Below, one piece after another: positions 1-7,974 of a DNA stretch of 37,392 nucleotides; within the stretch, counting starts at the first letter, position 1, and each line of letters opens with the position of its first letter. The translations under genes and the position numbers were made by a program. The stretch is from positions 1-37,392 of the forward strand of contig JAUNBR010000038.1 in the NCBI GenBank assembly GCA_030527015.1, given 5' to 3'. This DNA is from Planctomycetia bacterium. GTDB taxonomy: Bacteria; Planctomycetota; Planctomycetia; Pirellulales; Thermoguttaceae. Under the pieces are notes generated by a model that was not told the DNA's origin, searched no databases, and saw nothing but the letters and a program-made list of their open reading frames with translations.

Positions 1-833
1 TAAGTGTTATCGTTCCTCCATTTACCTCGTGGCTTTCAACCGTGGCACCACCGCCCACGCCGCCGCCAGCGCCGCCCCAGCCGCCATAGCCGCCATTGCC
101 GCCAGTAAGCGTTACCGTTCCTCCATTTACCACGAGGTTTTTAACCGTGGCACCACCGCCCGCGCCGCCATCGCCGCCATAGCCGCCAGAGTCATAGCTA
201 TAGCCATGACCGCCATAGCCGCCCCAGCCGCCAGTAAGTGTTATCGTTCCTCCATTTACCACGAGGTTTTTAACCGTGGCACCGCCGCCGTCGCCGCCCG
301 CACCACCGTCGCCGTGGGGGTCGCCCCTGCCGCCCCAGCCGCCATCGCCGCCATCGCCGCCGATAAGTGTTATCGTTCCTCCATTTACCTCGTGGCTTTC
401 AACCGTGGCACCACCGCCATAGCCGCCTGCGCCGCCCCTGCCGCCAGAGCCGTCAGGGGCGTCAGGGTCGTTCCAGCGGCCAAGGTCGCCCTCGCCGCCA
501 GGGCTAATGCCGCCCGCACCACCCGCGCCGCCATCGCCGCCACAGAGAGAGTTGCCACGACCGCCAAAGCCGCCAGGGTTAATGCCGCTAGCACCGCCCA
601 CGCCGCCCAAGCCGCCAGGGGAGTCCAAGCCGCCCAAGCCGCCGCCGCCACCGCCACCACCGCCGCCGGCGATAATGATGTCCTGCGCCCAAGCGTTCGG
701 TGCGGACAAGAGAAGTCCAAAGATTGCGGCACAACAGACGCCGCATAAAAAGTATTTGACAGAAAGTTTACCTAGTCTGCCCCCCCCCCCGTATTTTATC
801 GAAAAATAATTTTTGTTTTGCTAAAATTTGCAT
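1..833 (-). CDS. Secreted glycine-rich repeat protein, partial, start out of frame through a G11 tract
   Basis: The gene runs off the left edge. An ATG at 833-831 has an ideal ribosome binding site (AAAGGAG, 5 nt spacer) and a promoter upstream. From that ATG the frame reads MQILAKQKLFFDKIRGGGQTR and stops just past a run of 11 G (780-790). One base fewer would join it to a long open frame reading RLGKLSVKYFLCGV, then a hydrophobic stretch ending SAPNAWA-QD, a convincing signal peptide with a cleavage site after AWA. The mature part is a Gly run, then Gly-Gly-x repeats around a recurring GGGATV..(H/L).VNGGTITL segment, the kind of beta-rich repeat seen in secreted or surface proteins. Every codon from about 779 to 1 is open in that frame, and it has no ATG, GTG or TTG start of its own. 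I do not recognise a named family. Its high GC comes from Gly codons. The frame break may be phase variation, a real pseudogene or a homopolymer sequencing error. Confidence 0.75.
780..790 (-). repeat. Homopolymer G11 tract in the signal-peptide region
   Basis: Eleven consecutive C on the + strand (G on the coding strand) lie 14 codons after the start codon of the glycine-rich protein. With 11 G the frame ends at TAA shortly after; with 10 or 13 G it joins the signal peptide and glycine-rich frame. Slippage in such tracts is a known on/off switch for surface proteins. Confidence 0.8.
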
Positions 834-911
834 AAAATCTCCTTTCGTGAGAGTGTGTCGTCATTCCGAAATTTGTAAAAAAGGATGTACATTTTTATAG
901 TGTCCATGGAA

Positions 912-940
912 ATTATCACAGGTGCATGGGGAAAAGTCAA
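912..940 (-). promoter_or_regulatory. Sigma70-type promoter for the glycine-rich protein
   Basis: On the minus strand, TTGACT (940-935) and GATAAT (917-912) are separated by exactly 17 bp, close to the housekeeping consensus. Transcription would start near 905 and give a leader of about 70 nt before the ATG at 833. Assigned by inspection only. Confidence 0.6.
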
Positions 941-1140
941 GTAGTTTGGATAAAATATTTCAAATTTTTCAAAAATTTTTTATTTTTTTTCAAAAAAATC
1001 CTCTTTTGAAGATGAAAATAGGGTGATTTTTCATTAAATTTCAGTTTTATGCGGCCCTGGAAGCAGAAATTTTAAAGAAATAGAAAATTGGAGCGAAATT
1101 ATTTTGTGTGGAACCGCGCGTTTTTTGTTTCACAGAGATC

Positions 1141-1175
1141 CACCGCAGGTTTCAGACAGACGGCGGTCTGCGGTG
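1141..1175. other. Stem-loop in the intergenic region
   Basis: CACCGCAG (1141-1148) is complementary to CTGCGGTG (1168-1175), and an alternative inner pair CAGAC/GTCTG lies within it. No T-run follows on either strand, so it is not an obvious terminator. The rest of 834-1227 is AT-rich, holds the promoter, and shows no credible gene. Confidence 0.4.
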
Positions 1176-1227
1176 AAGGGTGTATGGAAATTTTCCTTTC
1201 TACGAATGTCGGCATCCGAGAAACGAA

Positions 1228-1327
1228 AAGATACATGTGTAATTAACGATTTTCCGGCATTTTTTCACTGAAAAAGCCTGCTTTTAGAGCCGTAAAAAAC
1301 GGAAATTTAAAGTGAAACCAGTATATA
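1228..1327 (+). repeat. Interspersed ~108-bp repeat, degenerate left end
   Basis: The hairpin and right half match the family (CGGAAATTTAAAGTG then CCAGTATA). The left end is diverged. It abuts the next copy and shares the TATA at the junction. Confidence 0.7.
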
Positions 1328-1429
1328 CCCGATACACTATAAAATTCCGCTTCCCCGGTGTTTTGCTTCGCTGAAAAAGCTAGCATCCAGAGCCATATAA
1401 AACGGAAATGTAAATCGGACCAGAGTATA
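1323..1429 (+). repeat. Interspersed ~108-bp repeat
   Basis: Starts TATACCCGATACACTAT and ends CCAGAGTATA, with TTTTGCTTCGCTGAAAA at the centre. A head-to-tail neighbour of the preceding copy. Confidence 0.85.
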
Positions 1430-1505
1430 ACGAAACGAAATTCCGGCCTGACAGTGGGAGAAGCGTGGAACGGAATATCATCGTACATAGGGTAAAAAAT
1501 AAATC

Positions 1506-1976
1506 ATGATGATACGCAGAGCAAACGAAAATGATATGGCAGAAATAAACGGTTTACTGCACCAGGTTTTGGAAATCCATCACGCAGGTCGGCCAGATTT
1601 ATTCAAAAAAAACACGAAAAAATACACGGATGCGCAGCTGAAAGAACTGCTGCAGGATGAGACGCGGCCGGTATTCGTGAATGTTAATGAAAATGGGCAG
1701 GTGACGGGATACGTATTTTGCGTTTTTCAACAACATTCCAACGATAATATTTTTACCGATATGAAGACGCTTTATATCGATGACCTGTGCGTCGATAAAA
1801 CCGCCAGAGGTCAGCATATCGGAAAAAAACTTTATCAGTACGTGGTAGAATTTGCCAAAAAACACGGCTGTTATAATATTACGCTCAATGTGTGGGTATG
1901 TAATGAAAGTGCCATGAAATTTTACGAATCCTGCGGTTTAACGCCACAAAAAATTGGCATGGAAATGATTCTCTAA
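1506..1976 (+). CDS. GNAT family N-acetyltransferase
   Basis: 156 aa, a normal length for a single-domain GNAT enzyme, which moves an acetyl group from acetyl-CoA to an amine. The N-terminus IRRANENDMAEINGL is the usual first strand and helix. The acetyl-CoA pyrophosphate-binding motif is LCVDKTARGQHIGKKLY (R/Q-x-x-G-x-G/A type, here RGQHIG). The C-terminal segment NESAMKFYESCGL is the standard motif B. The substrate cannot be read from sequence. Two ATGs in a row (1506, 1509) are equally possible starts and neither has a good ribosome binding site. It stands alone between repeats and the tRNA. Confidence 0.9.
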   Translation: MMIRRANENDMAEINGLLHQVLEIHHAGRPDLFKKNTKKYTDAQLKELLQDETRPVFVNVNENGQVTGYVFCVFQQHSNDNIFTDMKTLYIDDLCVDKTARGQHIGKKLYQYVVEFAKKHGCYNITLNVWVCNESAMKFYESCGLTPQKIGMEMIL

Positions 1977-2056
1977 AAAATCGGTGAAAACGAAATGAAA
2001 GAACAAATCGTGTGAGCGCCTGAGACGAAGAGAAAAAATCATGCAGGTACCCCCTC

Positions 2057-2085
2057 TTGTCAAAAAGTGAGGAATATGCTATCAT
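2057..2085 (+). promoter_or_regulatory. Sigma70-type promoter for the tRNA gene
   Basis: TTGTCA (2057-2062) and TATCAT (2080-2085) have a 17-bp spacer. The expected transcription start near 2092 leaves about 60 nt of 5' leader before the tRNA. Confidence 0.55.
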
Positions 2086-2152
2086 ATAATCCGCTGGTGT
2101 GCGTATTTTCCTTTTCGCTGGTTAAGTGGAAATACGGTATGTCAGATAAAAT

Positions 2153-2226
2153 GGGGGAGTAACTCAGTCGGTCAGAGTAGGCGACTCATAATCGCTTAGT
2201 CGGGGGTTCGAGTCCCTCCTCCCCTA
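2153..2226 (+). tRNA. tRNA with CAU anticodon, probably tRNA-Ile2 (lysidine-modified)
   Basis: A full cloverleaf can be drawn: acceptor GGGGGAG with CTCCCCT, D arm ACTC...GAGT, anticodon stem GGCGA/TCGCT with loop CTCATAA, and T arm GGGGG-TTCGAGT-CCCTC. The discriminator is A2226 and CCA is not encoded. CAT can be Met or the isoleucine tRNA whose C34 is converted to lysidine by TilS. The anticodon arm is the one I recall for E. coli tRNA-Ile2 and unlike its elongator tRNA-Met, so I favour Ile2. The initiator type is excluded because the three G-C pairs next to the anticodon loop are absent. Confidence 0.9.
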
Positions 2227-2230
2227 TATA

Positions 2231-2268
2231 TGCCGTTTTGTGAGAAATCGCAGGACGGCGTTTTTTTT
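2231..2268 (+). terminator. Rho-independent terminator after the tRNA
   Basis: GCCGT (2232-2236) pairs with ACGGC (2255-2259), followed by GTTTTTTTT. It lies 5 nt beyond the tRNA 3' end. Confidence 0.65.
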
Positions 2269-2273
2269 ATGTT

Positions 2274-2376
2274 TATACTGGTTCCACGTTAAATTTCCAT
2301 TTTGTGCGGCGCTAGAACAGGTATTTTCGGCGAAGATAGCCGAGGAAGTGGAAATTTATAGTGTATCGGATATAAA
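2274..2376 (-). repeat. Interspersed ~108-bp repeat
   Basis: Reads TATACTGGTTCCACGTTAAA at the left and ends GTATCGGATATAAA. The apex holds CGGCGAAG. It sits between the tRNA terminator and the convergent methyltransferase gene. Confidence 0.85.
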
Positions 2377-2505
2377 TTCCGTGTTTTTTGAGAATGTAAT
2401 GGGGTTTTCTCTTCGTTATCATTCTGTGAATGTCCGGCAAGGCATTTTTGGGGCTATTTTTGACAAAAAAAAACACAGACGATAACTTCATGAAAAACAA
2501 AACGA

Positions 2506-3504
2506 TCATTTATCAGAACGATGAATCGGCATCACGGTATTATCTAGACGCGCCATGACTCCGCTGGGTAATTTTCTTCCATCTTTTGTGCATAAAAACA
2601 TTTCGCCAGATTCCATTTTTTGATACTTCGGGAAATATTTACGCACACACTCCGAAACACGTGCCACGGGAAAATCCGGAGAATGCGCGGTCAGTAAAAA
2701 AAACGCTGGATTTCCGAGAGTTAACTCCACACATAACTCCAAAAGCCGCGGTAAATCTCTTTCAATTTTCCACGTTTCCGTGCCCTTTCCATGTCCGTAT
2801 GTGGGAGGATCTAAAATAACCGCATCATATATTTTCCCACGCCGGACTTCACGTTTCGAAAATTTTAAAGCATCCTCCGGAATCCACCGAATGGGAAACG
2901 CATCCATCCCCGAAATATTCGCGTTTTTTCGTGCCCAGGGTAACATATTCTTTGCGGAATCCACATGGGTGACAAAATATTTTTCACGCCATTCCTCCGG
3001 AAATAAATCATATTCAGAAACGGATTTTTCTATTTCCGAATGATTCGAAAACCCGGAGTTACCTGATGAAACACGATTCGCATAAAACGCTGAAAAACAG
3101 GAAGCTGCTGCCAGAGTACTTCCGCCAGTATACGCAAAAAGATTAAGCACACGCAGCGAATTTCGAAACTGCAAACATTTTTTAGCACAGGCAGAAATCC
3201 ATTTCCAGTTTTCCTGCTGCTCCGCAAAAATTCCTAGATGCCCCACATCCGTCGGCTTTAATTCCAGCGAAAACTCACCAAAATGCCCCTGCCAAAAGGA
3301 GGGAATTCTCCGACGAAAAAACCATTTTCCGCGTAAACCTGACTGACGTTCAAAAACCGCGTCCGCATTTTGCCAGAATGAAGACGTATATGTCTTTCGA
3401 AAATTTACCGCTGGGGGGGAAGGCCGGTCCAAAATAAACTTTCCAAAACGTTCCAGTTTCCGCCCATTCCCGAAATCAAGAAGCTCATAATGACCTTCCG
3501 ACAT
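2506..3504 (-). CDS. Class I SAM-dependent methyltransferase (RlmI-like C-terminal domain)
   Basis: 332 aa. The N-terminal third (YELLDFGNGRKLERFG, then ILDRPSPPA) is the usual lead-in of this family. The Rossmann core begins with the SAM-binding motif VLNLFAYTGGSTLAAA, continues with THVDSAKNMLPWARKNA (acidic ribose-binding position) and has the catalytic-site motif AVILDPPTYGHG. The family contains 23S rRNA cytosine-C5 methyltransferases such as RlmI; the core here lacks the PUA domain of true RlmI, so the exact substrate is open. The ribosome binding site (GGAGGAGAATGAGG) overlaps the end of the upstream gene, whose stop is 3 bp away, so the two are co-transcribed and probably translationally coupled. 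Confidence 0.85.
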   Translation of the reverse strand: MSEGHYELLDFGNGRKLERFGKFILDRPSPPAVNFRKTYTSSFWQNADAVFERQSGLRGKWFFRRRIPSFWQGHFGEFSLELKPTDVGHLGIFAEQQENWKWISACAKKCLQFRNSLRVLNLFAYTGGSTLAAASCFSAFYANRVSSGNSGFSNHSEIEKSVSEYDLFPEEWREKYFVTHVDSAKNMLPWARKNANISGMDAFPIRWIPEDALKFSKREVRRGKIYDAVILDPPTYGHGKGTETWKIERDLPRLLELCVELTLGNPAFFLLTAHSPDFPVARVSECVRKYFPKYQKMESGEMFLCTKDGRKLPSGVMARLDNTVMPIHRSDK

Positions 3505-3507
3505 ACC

Positions 3508-5082
3508 TCATTCTCCTCCCGCCACGGATGCACTCGGATCCGCCTGAACTGCTGAATGAAAAGCTCCACGTTTCATCAGAGCGCGAATCGCGATCCGATC
3601 TTCCAGATTCGGACGGAAAATCACAAGAATTAGAAGCGGTAAATACCAGGCCATATAAAGCCCACCCTCAAAAGGATGACAAAATTGGCAGCCGATCATC
3701 AGCGCAGCAGAACTGCTCATGAGTGTTCCGAAATTTTTCTGTGACGGCCAAAAAGCCAAAACGGTGGCAAGAATCACATAAAGTGAGATGACCGGTATAC
3801 GGAAAAATAGATTATTATTATCCTGATTCCAAAATCCGCCCGCGTTCCGTGACATAACCCCCGCGAAACTAAATGTTTCTTCCAGCTGGTGCCAAAACAT
3901 TTCTATTCCCCCCACCATAAAAATGGCCAGGGCAATTAAAATAACAAAAGTCGCCAGGGAAACAGTCATAAAACGCAAAAGGCCACGAGACCAGTAAAAT
4001 CCACACCATAAAGGAATTAAAAAAATAGGATAATAAGCTAAAGCCGCGGCAAAACCAATTAAAACTCCCGCAAAAGACGGCAGGCGATAACAGAACACCG
4101 CCCACACCAGCAGAGCCGCTGGCACGATATGATCCAGACGCGCCGGTATCTGCGCTGAATAGGGCAACAACAAATAAAGTGTCGCCGCCGCGATGCCCGT
4201 GCCCATATTCTCAAAATGCACACTGCCGATAAAAATAATTCCTAAAATAATCGCAATTTGCCCTAATATCGCGACTGTATGCGTGGCAAGAATCTGAAAT
4301 GTGAATGACTTATTTTCACTATTTAAAATCGGGAAACCCGGGATCCTTTTCGTCTGGCCTGCCGGTAACTGAAACTCACTCCCCTGACTCAGATTCATCC
4401 CCACAGCAGACTGAAGTGAACCTGCACCAGCCGGCGATAACTCCCTGTCAGATAAATACTGCTGCCGTGTCTTTTCTATTAAATATTTTAATGGAAAATT
4501 AATAAATTCCGTGAAAAACGGGACTCCTGGCCCATGTGTTATCATCGGCTTATACGGTATCCCCGCCTGATCTTTTCCTTCAGATTCCTGCCGAAACTCT
4601 TCCCTCGTCAAAGAATTTGGCGAGGAATCCCGTACACTGTTTTGTTCTTCCTCCAGTAAAATCCGCTGAATATGTTTTTGTCTTAATAATTGTTGAACTG
4701 TCGCCGTCTGCGGAGAACCCGGTGCCCTCCACTGTGTCAGCGTAAGACCAGCGATAAGAAAAAATAATAACGCGATACAGCTAAACGTCATACCACTGCG
4801 TGACAGATTTACCTCCAAAAGTGGACGACGTACTAAAAATGGATCACACACCATCCGTAATAACAAAAGAAATGAAACAACAAAAAGCGTACAGTATCCT
4901 CGATATTCAAAACCATTCGCCACCATCAGCATTCCCGGTGCTAAAAATAACAGCATCATTAAATCCAAATTTCGAATGCTCCACACACGGCGAAACTTAA
5001 AAAAAATGCCAATAATTAATAATGATGAAATGTAAAACCACGTCGTGGGATTTACTTCATACAGCATAAAAACCCGGTACAT
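3508..5082 (-). CDS. Polytopic membrane protein, unknown function, possibly GT-C-like
   Basis: 524 aa with about ten hydrophobic segments: four in the first 120 residues, then a soluble, Gln/Glu/Ser-rich loop (about 120-260), then six or more helices. The part around RLDHIVPAALLVWAVF and GVLIGFAAALAYYPIFLIP recalls the membrane core of polyprenyl-phosphate-sugar (GT-C or GT87-like) transferases, but I see no decisive catalytic motif, so this is only a suggestion. The start has a good GGAGG site; a second in-frame choice is not needed. It is the first gene of a two-gene unit with the methyltransferase. The ends (YEVNPTTWFYISSLL and the A/S-rich tail) match nothing I recognise. Confidence 0.75.
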   Translation of the reverse strand: MYRVFMLYEVNPTTWFYISSLLIIGIFFKFRRVWSIRNLDLMMLLFLAPGMLMVANGFEYRGYCTLFVVSFLLLLRMVCDPFLVRRPLLEVNLSRSGMTFSCIALLFFLIAGLTLTQWRAPGSPQTATVQQLLRQKHIQRILLEEEQNSVRDSSPNSLTREEFRQESEGKDQAGIPYKPMITHGPGVPFFTEFINFPLKYLIEKTRQQYLSDRELSPAGAGSLQSAVGMNLSQGSEFQLPAGQTKRIPGFPILNSENKSFTFQILATHTVAILGQIAIILGIIFIGSVHFENMGTGIAAATLYLLLPYSAQIPARLDHIVPAALLVWAVFCYRLPSFAGVLIGFAAALAYYPIFLIPLWCGFYWSRGLLRFMTVSLATFVILIALAIFMVGGIEMFWHQLEETFSFAGVMSRNAGGFWNQDNNNLFFRIPVISLYVILATVLAFWPSQKNFGTLMSSSAALMIGCQFCHPFEGGLYMAWYLPLLILVIFRPNLEDRIAIRALMKRGAFHSAVQADPSASVAGGE

Positions 5083-5278
5083 TCATGAACCTCCACACAT
5101 ACTGTTTTAAATTATCCATTACTATTATAGCACCTTCGGCTTTAAAATGGCATTTTTTCACCCACCTTTTTTACAGAAAATACCAAAAAAACAAAAATAT
5201 CTCCCCTTTTCGCTAAAATTTTAATAAAATATACAGAAATATTTTATTCATGCATTTTTTGCCCTCAACATTTCATAT

Positions 5279-5501
5279 GCTTTACTTTAAATTTTCGTTT
5301 TGTGCAGTTTTAAAAACAGGCTTTTCGGCACACAGTATACTGGGTTCCACTTTAAATTTCCGTTTTGTGTGGCTCCGAAAGCAGGTATTTTCAGGGAAGG
5401 AAAATGCCAGGGAAGCAGAAATTCATAGTGTATCAGATATAAAAATGCAGACCACCTGCCAGCGGTCAGGGAAAGTAGAAATTTATCGTATATCAGATAT
5501 A
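5279..5501 (-). repeat. Older ~108-bp repeat copy split by a younger copy
   Basis: The left half (5279-5335: ACTTTAAATTTTCG through GGCTTTTCGGC) and right half (5445-5501: GAAATTTATCGTATATCAGA) belong to one copy of the family. A complete copy lies between them. The right half also carries an extra small hairpin, GACC...GGTC (5450-5467). Confidence 0.65.
5336..5444 (-). repeat. Interspersed ~108-bp repeat, nested in an older copy
   Basis: Complete copy, TATACTGGGTTCCAC to TATCAGATATAAAA. It is flanked by the two halves of the older copy. Confidence 0.8.
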
Positions 5502-5518
5502 ATAAATTCCTCAGGTTA

Positions 5519-5549
5519 CAAAAAAACCCCGTCACAAAACGGGGTTTTT
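5519..5549 (-). terminator. rpsI: Rho-independent terminator of rplM-rpsI (bidirectional shape)
   Basis: CCCCGT (5527-5532) pairs with ACGGGG (5539-5544) around a 6-nt loop. An A-run lies on one side and a T-run on the other, so it can work on either strand. It is the first strong terminator downstream of rpsI, about 140 bp after its stop. Confidence 0.8.
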
Positions 5550-5685
5550 ATCTGATTTCATTTCAAATTTCAGTTTTTCTCGACCATATGGATTACTTTT
5601 CCCATAATCTTACAATAATAGGAAACACAAAAAACAAAAATTTCTAAAATGAATATATGAAAAATTAATACAAATTTTCCAAGGA

Positions 5686-6105
5686 TTAACGTTTCGAGAA
5701 CTGTGTCGCACGGCGCGCTTTTCGCAGACCAAACTTTTTACGTTCCACCATTCGACTGTCGCGTGTTAAGAGGTTCCGACCTTTCAAAATCTCATATAAA
5801 CCTGCATCATAAATACGCAGTGCACGTGCGATTCCCAGTTTACAGGCACCGCTCTGGCCAGTAATTCCACCGCCAGATACACGAATAATCACATCCACTT
5901 CCTCTTTCTTTCCGGTCTCAAGAAGAGGTGCCAGTACCGCATTCCGGTGCTGTGTATTATTAAAATAATCTTCAAGACTTCTTCCATTAATGGCGATTCT
6001 GCCCTGCCCCGGACGAATACGTACTCTTGCCACGGCAGTCTTACGACGCCCGGTACCTAATGAATCATTCGTCCCTTTTCCTTCAATAATGACTTTTTCT
6101 GCCAT
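5686..6105 (-). CDS. rpsI: 30S ribosomal protein S9
   Basis: 139 aa, slightly longer than the usual 130 because of an N-terminal extension (MAEKVIIEGKGTNDSL). It has the S9 signatures GTGRRKTAVARVRI, RSLEDYF, GGGITGQSGACKLGIARAL and the C-terminal tail RKARRATQFSKR that reaches into the P site. An AGGAG lies upstream of the start. It follows rplM by 141 bp in the conserved L13-S9 order, and the two are normally co-transcribed. A terminator lies downstream. Confidence 0.97.
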   Translation of the reverse strand: MAEKVIIEGKGTNDSLGTGRRKTAVARVRIRPGQGRIAINGRSLEDYFNNTQHRNAVLAPLLETGKKEEVDVIIRVSGGGITGQSGACKLGIARALRIYDAGLYEILKGRNLLTRDSRMVERKKFGLRKARRATQFSKR

Positions 6106-6246
6106 GAGTTTCTTTTACTCCTGATTTTATGGTAAGCTAAACGCTATATTTTTCAAAGACAATTTTCATGATTTAGGGCCTCATTTAACTCTTATTTATA
6201 AATGAAGCAAAATATACACCCTCCGTATTTCGTCAGAGGTTCATGA

Positions 6247-6675
6247 TTAACCCAGGTCCACCTTTTCCGGCTGCTGCGCCTGGTGAGGATGCTCTGCCCC
6301 ACAATAAATCTTTAATTTAGACAGCATTTTCACCGCCAACCGATTTTTAGGAAGCATACGACGCACCGCCTCTTCCAAAATCTTTTCTGGCTTCTTCGCA
6401 AAACGATCCGCGGCAGACTCACTGCGTAAACCTGTATATCCCGTATACCACGTATAACGCTTCTGCTCCCATTTCTTCCCGGTAAACTTCACCTTATCAG
6501 CATTAATTACCACAATAAAATCGCCTGTGTCTACATGCGGTGTATATGTCGCTCGGTGCTTACCCATTAATCGCATGGCTATTTCACTCGCCAATCGACC
6601 TACCACTTTATCCGTCGCGTCCACCAGCAACCATTTCTGCTCGACTTCCGCAGGCTTCGCCATAAATGTTTTCAT
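6247..6675 (-). CDS. rplM: 50S ribosomal protein L13
   Basis: 142 aa, the usual length. Diagnostic segments are WLLVDATDKVVGRLASEIA, GKHRATYTPHVDTGDFIVV, NADKVKFTGKKWEQK, YTGYTGLRS and AVRRMLPKNRLAVKML, ending with the conserved GAEHPHQAQQP. It is first in the rplM-rpsI unit. The approximately 180 bp upstream are unusually structured for this window and may be a regulatory leader. Confidence 0.97.
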   Translation of the reverse strand: MKTFMAKPAEVEQKWLLVDATDKVVGRLASEIAMRLMGKHRATYTPHVDTGDFIVVINADKVKFTGKKWEQKRYTWYTGYTGLRSESAADRFAKKPEKILEEAVRRMLPKNRLAVKMLSKLKIYCGAEHPHQAQQPEKVDLG

Positions 6676-6689
6676 AATTTACTACTCTC

Positions 6690-6860
6690 TTGAAATCTAA
6701 AATTTAGATAACTGAACGCCTGAATTTTGATGACAAAATTCGCGAAATCGGCTCCGTACCAAATTCCGCATTCGGCTCTCACCAGAGCGCCGCTGTTCCA
6801 GGCATCCTAAAAACTATTTACGCTGCCAAAGATTCGCGAATTCTTGGCTCACGTTTCATT
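6690..6860 (-). promoter_or_regulatory. Structured leader upstream of rplM (possible r-protein autoregulation)
   Basis: The minus-strand leader contains a perfect hairpin, GCTCT-GGTG-AGAGC (6775-6788), and two copies of TTCGCGAA (about 6740 and 6835). Just before the start lies the perfect palindrome ATCTAAAATTTAGAT (6697-6711 region). A tiny ORF, MKREPRIRESLAA-stop, also lies on the minus strand near 6830-6870 but lacks a ribosome binding site. Ribosomal protein operons often carry autoregulatory leaders; no known L13 leader consensus was confirmed here. The rest of 6870-7165 shows no gene. Confidence 0.35.
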
Positions 6861-7165
6861 TTAGAAAATCGGTTTCTCTCAAAAAATTAAAACCGCCATT
6901 CCATATTCTGATCTCGTTAAATTTCGTTCCTTATTACCTCCCGTCCGGATCATCTTTTCCAGAAGAAATAAAGTAAAAAAGAATTAAAATTTATAACACA
7001 TCAGATACAAAATTTTACCTAAAAATAATTTACAATAAAATTTACTAAAAAATCAGAAAAATGGAAGGAGGGGGAGCGGATTTTCCTCAAAATTCCTTCC
7101 TTTTAATCCACTAAAGTTCTTTTTTTCTCCGCTTTTTCATTTTCCCCTGCCATTTTTTTGTGCTG

Positions 7166-7270
7166 TATATGCTGTTTCCACTTTAAAATTTCCGTTTTGC
7201 ACGGTTCTTAAAGAAGTATTTTCACAAACAAAAATGCCAGGAAAGTGAAATTTTATTGTACGTTACAAAA
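7166..7270 (-). repeat. Interspersed ~108-bp repeat, diverged
   Basis: Left end TATGCTGTTTCCACTTTAAA is clear. The apex is changed (TCACAAACAAAA) and the right end is eroded. Confidence 0.7.
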
Positions 7271-7288
7271 ATATCCGACTAAAAATAT

Positions 7289-7954
7289 TTAGCTCTCCCA
7301 TTCTTTCCATGTCCGTGGGAATGGTGCGACAAAAGTCATAAGCTCCTGAGAAATAGGATGACGAATCGTCAGCTCTTTCGCGTGTAAAGCGATTCCCACG
7401 GGAAAAGAAACCGAAGAACCATATTTTCTGTCGCCGACGATCGGATGTCCATGATACGACATCTGTACACGAATCTGATGTTTTCTTCCTGTCTCTAAAA
7501 GAATTTCCAAAAGGCTCTGCTGGAAAGAATTATTATACTTTACCGTGCGGTAATGTAATATTCCAGTTACGGCATTCAGGGAGGGATTTTTTGTAATAAA
7601 CATTTTCCTGTGACGTTTTTCTTCCGCGATTCGGTCTATAAAAGAACCTTCCTCCGGGCAGAGACGGCCCGAGACGACTGCGTAATAAACTTTTCGGACG
7701 TTATGCTCGCGAAACTGTACGTTTAGCCGGTCAGCGGCTTTACTGGTACGCGCGATCACGACCACTCCTGTCGTGGGAGTATCCAGACGACTAACCACGC
7801 CCAAATATACATTCCCAGGTTTTTGATATTTTTTCGCGATATATTCTTTCGCCACCGTCAGCAACGATTTTTCACCCGCCGCGACACCCATGGTGGGTAA
7901 TCCCGCCGGTTTCTGAACCACTAATAAATGATTATCTTCAAATAAAACCTGCAT
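7289..7954 (-). CDS. RluA-family pseudouridine synthase
   Basis: 221 aa, a short form consisting of the catalytic domain alone with no S4 domain. It isomerises uridine to pseudouridine in rRNA or tRNA. The N-terminus VLFEDNHLLVVQKPAGL is typical. The catalytic motif is SRLDTPTTGVVVIART, in which the Asp is the nucleophile (the usual H-R-L-D has Ser in place of His). Later motifs are KVYYAVVSG, LLEILLETGRKHQIRVQMSYHGHPIVGDRKYG and IALHAKEL. Which of RluA, RluC, RluD or TruC it equals cannot be told. It lies 20 bp downstream of the exonuclease gene on the same strand, so the two form a transcription unit. Confidence 0.9.
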   Translation of the reverse strand: MQVLFEDNHLLVVQKPAGLPTMGVAAGEKSLLTVAKEYIAKKYQKPGNVYLGVVSRLDTPTTGVVVIARTSKAADRLNVQFREHNVRKVYYAVVSGRLCPEEGSFIDRIAEEKRHRKMFITKNPSLNAVTGILHYRTVKYNNSFQQSLLEILLETGRKHQIRVQMSYHGHPIVGDRKYGSSVSFPVGIALHAKELTIRHPISQELMTFVAPFPRTWKEWES

Positions 7955-7974
7955 AAAAAATCACATTACCAAAA

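Noticed and set aside
29..748. Long Ala-rich open frame on the + strand at the left end
   Set aside because: It is the exact codon-for-codon complement of the glycine-rich minus-strand frame, which has a signal peptide, ribosome binding site and promoter.
1243..1488. 81-codon minus-strand frame near the left end
   Set aside because: Most of it is translated interspersed repeat (the recurring F.FPF..ALKAGFFS pattern), as are similar frames near 2240, 5250, 9300-9730, 21399 and 29141.
2153..2226. Initiator tRNA
   Set aside because: The anticodon stem lacks the three consecutive G-C pairs of initiator tRNAs, and the acceptor stem starts with a pair.
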